Source of the DNA: Reyranella sp.
Lineage (GTDB): Bacteria; Pseudomonadota; Alphaproteobacteria; Reyranellales; Reyranellaceae
DNA length: 6,055 nucleotides
Reading direction: 5' to 3'
Assembly (NCBI GenBank): GCA_021732965.1
Contig: JAKFVZ010000275.1
Location: 1-6,055, forward strand
The notes under the pieces were generated by a model. It was not told where the DNA came from. It worked only from the letters and a program-made list of their open reading frames with translations, and made no database searches. Positions 4,899 through 6,055 of this stretch are shown in pieces. The translations under genes and the position numbers were made by a program. Each line of letters opens with the position of its first letter. Within the stretch, counting starts at the first letter, position 1.

Positions 4899-6055
4899 CC
4901 GAGTGGACGGAGAAGGGCCACGAGCCCGGCGTCGTCGTGCTGCACGACTGGCGCTGGTTTGCCCGCCGCGCGATCGACCGCACGACTGTCTTCATCTTCT
5001 TCGCGATGGTGACCCTGGCGGCCCTGCCGATGGGCGCCAATCGCGATTGGGCCTGGGCGCCCCTGTGCGTCATGCTGGGTCTTGTCGCGATCCCCGTGGC
5101 GCTGGGCATCGGTCCCCGCGGCGGTCACTCCGTGGGCCCGGTCGAGCGGCTGCCGTTGCTGGTTCTGATCGGCTGCTGGGTCTTCTTCGCGGTCTTCGCG
5201 GTTTGGCAGACGACCACCTGGACGCCGCTCACCGCCGACGCATGGCTGTTCCAGCGGGCGGCCGAGATCCTGGGCAGCGCCCGCGCGCCCATTCCGGCGA
5301 TCGCCGCCGATGTGGCACGAAACTCCCTCCTGAAGTGTGTCGCCTGCGCGCTGATCTTCCTGATGGCGCGCGCGGTGTGCCGCGACCGCGACAACGCCCG
5401 ATGGTTCCTGATGGCGCTGGTGATCAGCGGCGTGCTGGTGGTGGCCTACGGCATCGCCATGCAGATGGCGACGAATTCCTGCTATCTCGGCAGCTATCTG
5501 CGCAAGCAGTTCGAACTGACGTCGACCGACCGGTGCCCGATGGGCGGCACTTTCGTGAACAGCAACTCGTTTGCCTGTTACATGGGGATGGCCATCCTTG
5601 CCGCGGTGGCCTTGGTCTTCAGCAAACATCGCCCGCGCGACGCCGTGAACATGCCCTCCGGCTACGATGACGAGGACGACGACGTCGGTTTCATGGACTG
5701 GTTCACCGGCCCGCGGGTGGTGCTCCTCGCCGTTTCGCTGCTGATGCTGGGCGGCATGATGATGTCGGCCTCGCGCGCCGGATTCGGCGCCACGGCGGTG
5801 GCGCTCATGGCGCTCGGCCTGTTGCTGATGCGGGGCCGCTGGCGGTCGCGTCCCGAACTCGGCCGGGTCTTCGTGGCCGGGGCGGTTCTGTTCGTCCTGG
5901 TCGGGATCGTCGCCGGCAGCGCCCTGCTGTCCAAGTTCGCCCTGTCGGTCGACGATTCGTCACGGCTGCGGATCTGGTCGGCAGCCTTCCAGGCGATCGG
6001 CCTGTCGCCCTGGATGGGTTGGGGGCTTGGCAGCTTCGCCGATGTTTTTGCGCTC
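4895..6055 (+). CDS. O-antigen ligase/polymerase family membrane protein (Wzy_C), runs off right edge
   Basis: The first 387 residues of a polytopic membrane protein are present, with no stop before the window ends. About nine hydrophobic segments can be seen (near 31-46, 51-73, 86-104, 145-160, 168-190, 225-243, 274-292, 295-312 and 325-345). Signature features of the WaaL/Wzy superfamily are GTFVNSNSFACYMGMA (218-233), SASRAGFG (291-298), and the RLRIWSAAFQAIGLSPWMGWGLGSF block (357-381), whose arginines are typical of the functional periplasmic loop. Such proteins join or polymerise lipid-linked glycan units on the periplasmic face, using undecaprenyl-diphosphate-linked substrates. Whether this one acts on lipopolysaccharide, a capsule or an exopolysaccharide cannot be told. 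The ATG overlaps the previous stop by four bases, with GGAAG (4882-4886) eight bases upstream. An acidic run DDEDDD (258-263) lies in the loop between two membrane segments. Confidence 0.9.
   Translation, partial: MTEWTEKGHEPGVVVLHDWRWFARRAIDRTTVFIFFAMVTLAALPMGANRDWAWAPLCVMLGLVAIPVALGIGPRGGHSVGPVERLPLLVLIGCWVFFAVFAVWQTTTWTPLTADAWLFQRAAEILGSARAPIPAIAADVARNSLLKCVACALIFLMARAVCRDRDNARWFLMALVISGVLVVAYGIAMQMATNSCYLGSYLRKQFELTSTDRCPMGGTFVNSNSFACYMGMAILAAVALVFSKHRPRDAVNMPSGYDDEDDDVGFMDWFTGPRVVLLAVSLLMLGGMMMSASRAGFGATAVALMALGLLLMRGRWRSRPELGRVFVAGAVLFVLVGIVAGSALLSKFALSVDDSSRLRIWSAAFQAIGLSPWMGWGLGSFADVFAL

Noticed and set aside
4777..5670. A 297-codon plus-strand frame overlapping the O-antigen ligase
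   Set aside because: It is Arg/Gly/Pro-rich with no motif, whereas the frame from 4895 gives membrane segments and Wzy_C signatures.
1..6055. Search for CRISPR arrays, tRNA genes, insertion sequences, phage or toxin-antitoxin modules
   Set aside because: No regularly spaced repeats, terminal inverted repeats, transposase motifs or tRNA-like folds were seen by eye, and coding density leaves almost no room for them.

Overview
The window is GC-rich, densely coded chromosomal DNA. The codon bias (mostly G or C in third positions) and the gene families suggest an alphaproteobacterium, perhaps of the Rhodospirillales, Hyphomicrobiales or Reyranella kind; this assignment is inferred from style, not from a marker gene. 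Seven protein-coding genes fill almost all of it. No RNA gene, insertion sequence, CRISPR array, phage gene or att-like repeat was seen, and no gene-free stretch exceeds about 120 bases.

Left part (1-1932): a minus-strand amidase-signature enzyme runs off the left edge (only its N-terminal 145 residues are present). Divergent from it, after 48 bases, a two-gene plus-strand unit begins: a DUF2161-type protein with a PD-(D/E)XK nuclease-like signature, then a GpdQ/CpdA-type metallophosphoesterase whose ATG directly follows the stop codon of the first gene.

Middle (1917-4118): a minus-strand ACMSD-like amidohydrolase (Amidohydro_2) converges on the phosphoesterase, and the two coding ends overlap by 16 bases. 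Its start lies 120 bases from the start of a divergent bacterial transglutaminase-like cysteine protease with a complete Cys-His-Asp triad and a Pro/Ala-rich tail.

Right part (4119-6055): a small membrane-anchored protein of unrecognised function overlaps by 4 bases (ATGA) the start of an O-antigen ligase/polymerase-family membrane protein that runs off the right edge. This is probably the beginning of an exopolysaccharide or lipopolysaccharide locus that continues beyond the window.

The first five genes look like ordinary housekeeping or accessory metabolism without a shared pathway. The most interesting points are the nuclease-fold/phosphoesterase pair, the tail-to-tail overlap, the missing AUG start and poorly defined 5' end of the small membrane protein, and its coupling to the O-antigen ligase. 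I found no convincing evidence of a wholly new system here.
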